A stretch of 33,895 nucleotides of DNA from SVEL01 sp964573715. Its GTDB lineage: Bacteria; Bacillota; Clostridia; Lachnospirales; Lachnospiraceae. A program made the translations under genes and the position numbers. The stretch lies in contig CAZNKR010000022.1 in the NCBI GenBank assembly GCA_964573715.1, positions 1 through 33,895 of the forward strand. Reading direction: 5' to 3'. Below, piece after piece: positions 32,851 to 33,895 of the stretch (positions within the stretch are counted from its first letter, which is position 1; the number at the start of each line of letters is the position of its first letter). The notes beneath the pieces were generated by a model that ran no database searches, was not told where the DNA came from, and saw only the letters and a program-made list of their open reading frames with translations.

Positions 32851-33895
32851 ATGATGATTAGAAAAGGCATGTTCATTGGTGACAGATACGAGGTCATTGA
32901 TAAGGTTGGTTCTGGCGGAATGTCAGATGTATACAAGGCAAAGGATCATAAGCTAAACAGATTTGTTGCTATTAAAGTGTTAAAAAGTGAATTTAGCGAA
33001 GATAAGAATTTTGTTTCTAAATTTAAAGTAGAGGCTCAGTCTGCAGCTGGATTATCTCATCCCAATATTGTAAATGTTTATGATGTTGGAGAGGATGAAA
33101 ATTTACACTATATTGTAATGGAACTTATTGAAGGAATAACATTAAAAAAATATATTGAAAAAAAAGGCAAATTACCAGTGCGTGAAGCTGTTAGCATAGC
33201 TATTCAGGTATCACAGGGTATTGAAGCTGCTCATAATAATCATATTATTCATAGAGATATAAAACCTCAAAATATTATTATTTCAAGAGAAGGAAAAGTA
33301 AAGGTTACTGATTTTGGTATTGCTAGAGCTGCTTCAGCTAATACTATTAATTCAAATGCTATGGGCTCTGTTCATTATATTTCCCCAGAACAGGCAAGAG
33401 GCGGATATATTGATGAGAAGAGTGATGTTTATTCTTTAGGTATTACACTTTTTGAGATGATTACAGGAGTAGTTCCTTTTGAAGGGGATTCTACTGTTCA
33501 AATAGCTTTGGCACATATTCAAGATGAAATGCCAAATCCAAAAAAGTATGTTGAAGATTTGCCTATATCGGTTGTTAGAATTATTGAAAAATGTACACAA
33601 AAGAAGGCAGATAGAAGATATTTAAAGGTTTCATCTTTAATTGCAGATTTAAAGAAATCATTAGTTTCTCCTGATGAGGATTTTGTAGTTATAGCTCCTC
33701 CAGTGAATAATGGTTCAACCATTATGATTACAGGTGATGAGATATCGGTTATTCGTAAAGAGGCAGCCACAGCTAGTGAATCACAGTTATTAGATGATGA
33801 TTTAGATGAAGATGAAGTAGACAACGAAGAAGATAATTTGGAAGAAGATATATTTGACGATGAAGCAGAAGATGAAGCAAATCCTAAGTTAGACA
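32851..33895 (+). CDS. prkC: PrkC-type Ser/Thr protein kinase, 5' part (cut by window end)
   Basis: A eukaryote-like kinase with 348 codons inside the window and no stop before the edge. The kinase domain (about 10-275) has the glycine-loop GSGGMSDVYKA, catalytic Lys42 in AIKVLK, HRDIKPQN (134-141), DFGIAR (from Asp154) and GSVHYISPEQARGG as activation loop. A very acidic juxtamembrane stretch follows from about residue 315. The membrane helix and extracellular PASTA domains expected of this family would lie beyond the window. The ATG at 32851 is used with AAAGGA (32834-32839); the second ATG 3 nt later is possible. It is paired with stp. Confidence 0.93.
   Translation, partial: MMIRKGMFIGDRYEVIDKVGSGGMSDVYKAKDHKLNRFVAIKVLKSEFSEDKNFVSKFKVEAQSAAGLSHPNIVNVYDVGEDENLHYIVMELIEGITLKKYIEKKGKLPVREAVSIAIQVSQGIEAAHNNHIIHRDIKPQNIIISREGKVKVTDFGIARAASANTINSNAMGSVHYISPEQARGGYIDEKSDVYSLGITLFEMITGVVPFEGDSTVQIALAHIQDEMPNPKKYVEDLPISVVRIIEKCTQKKADRRYLKVSSLIADLKKSLVSPDEDFVVIAPPVNNGSTIMITGDEISVIRKEAATASESQLLDDDLDEDEVDNEEDNLEEDIFDDEAEDEANPKLD

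Noticed and set aside
33519..33824. Minus-strand Ser-rich open frame near the window end
   Set aside because: It is antisense to the kinase domain and acidic linker of prkC, which reads clearly on the plus strand.

Overview
The window is a low-GC chromosomal segment with Clostridia gene order, most likely Lachnospiraceae. The evidence is the run rimP-nusA-ylxR-ylxQ-infB-rbfA-nrnA-truB-ribF, then rpsO-pnp-M16 peptidase, then uppP-ftsK-fhs-folD-priA-def-fmt-yugP-like-rsmB-rlmN-stp-prkC. The family assignment rests on gene order, composition and protein resemblance recalled from memory; no database search was possible. The sequence is draft: a run of exactly 100 N (3327-3426) interrupts infB inside a 60-nt tandem repeat.

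Layout. (1) 1-114: a minus-strand tRNA-Glu(CTC) with its own promoter and terminator. (2) 380-8757: the nusA-infB operon for ribosome maturation, transcription elongation and translation initiation, extended by nrnA, truB and ribF. (3) 8796-10453: a separately promoted secreted SH3/NlpC-P60 wall hydrolase, its terminator, and an unlisted 45-aa single-pass membrane protein. (4) 10576-14527: rpsO and pnp, each with a structured mRNA leader, followed by an M16 peptidase and a terminator. (5) 14546-18642: an accessory cassette with its own promoter and terminator, holding a MacB-type ABC ATPase, a large FtsX-type permease and a HisA that resembles the fungal HIS6 type rather than ordinary bacterial HisA. 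(6) 18658-18978: a C-terminal remnant of TepA, the ClpP-fold gene that normally precedes ftsK/spoIIIE, lacking its catalytic Ser/His half. (7) 19022-33895: uppP, ftsK, one-carbon genes, priA, def-fmt, rRNA methylases and the PP2C phosphatase/PASTA-type kinase pair, the kinase running off the end.

How the genes work together. Most of the window serves gene expression. rimP, rbfA, rpsO, rsmB and rlmN build or modify the small and large ribosomal subunits. nusA and infB act in elongation and initiation, pnp and nrnA degrade RNA to mononucleotides, and truB modifies tRNA. fhs and folD supply or interconvert 10-formyl-THF, fmt uses it to formylate initiator Met-tRNA, and def removes the formyl group later. 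uppP, the NlpC/P60 protein and the Stp/PrkC pair concern the cell wall.

I found no wholly new multi-gene system. The most interesting observations are the truncated tepA at the edge of the ABC-hisA cassette, the eukaryote-like HisA, the long base-paired pnp leader, and Asn-rich prion-like linkers in both IF2 and FtsK.
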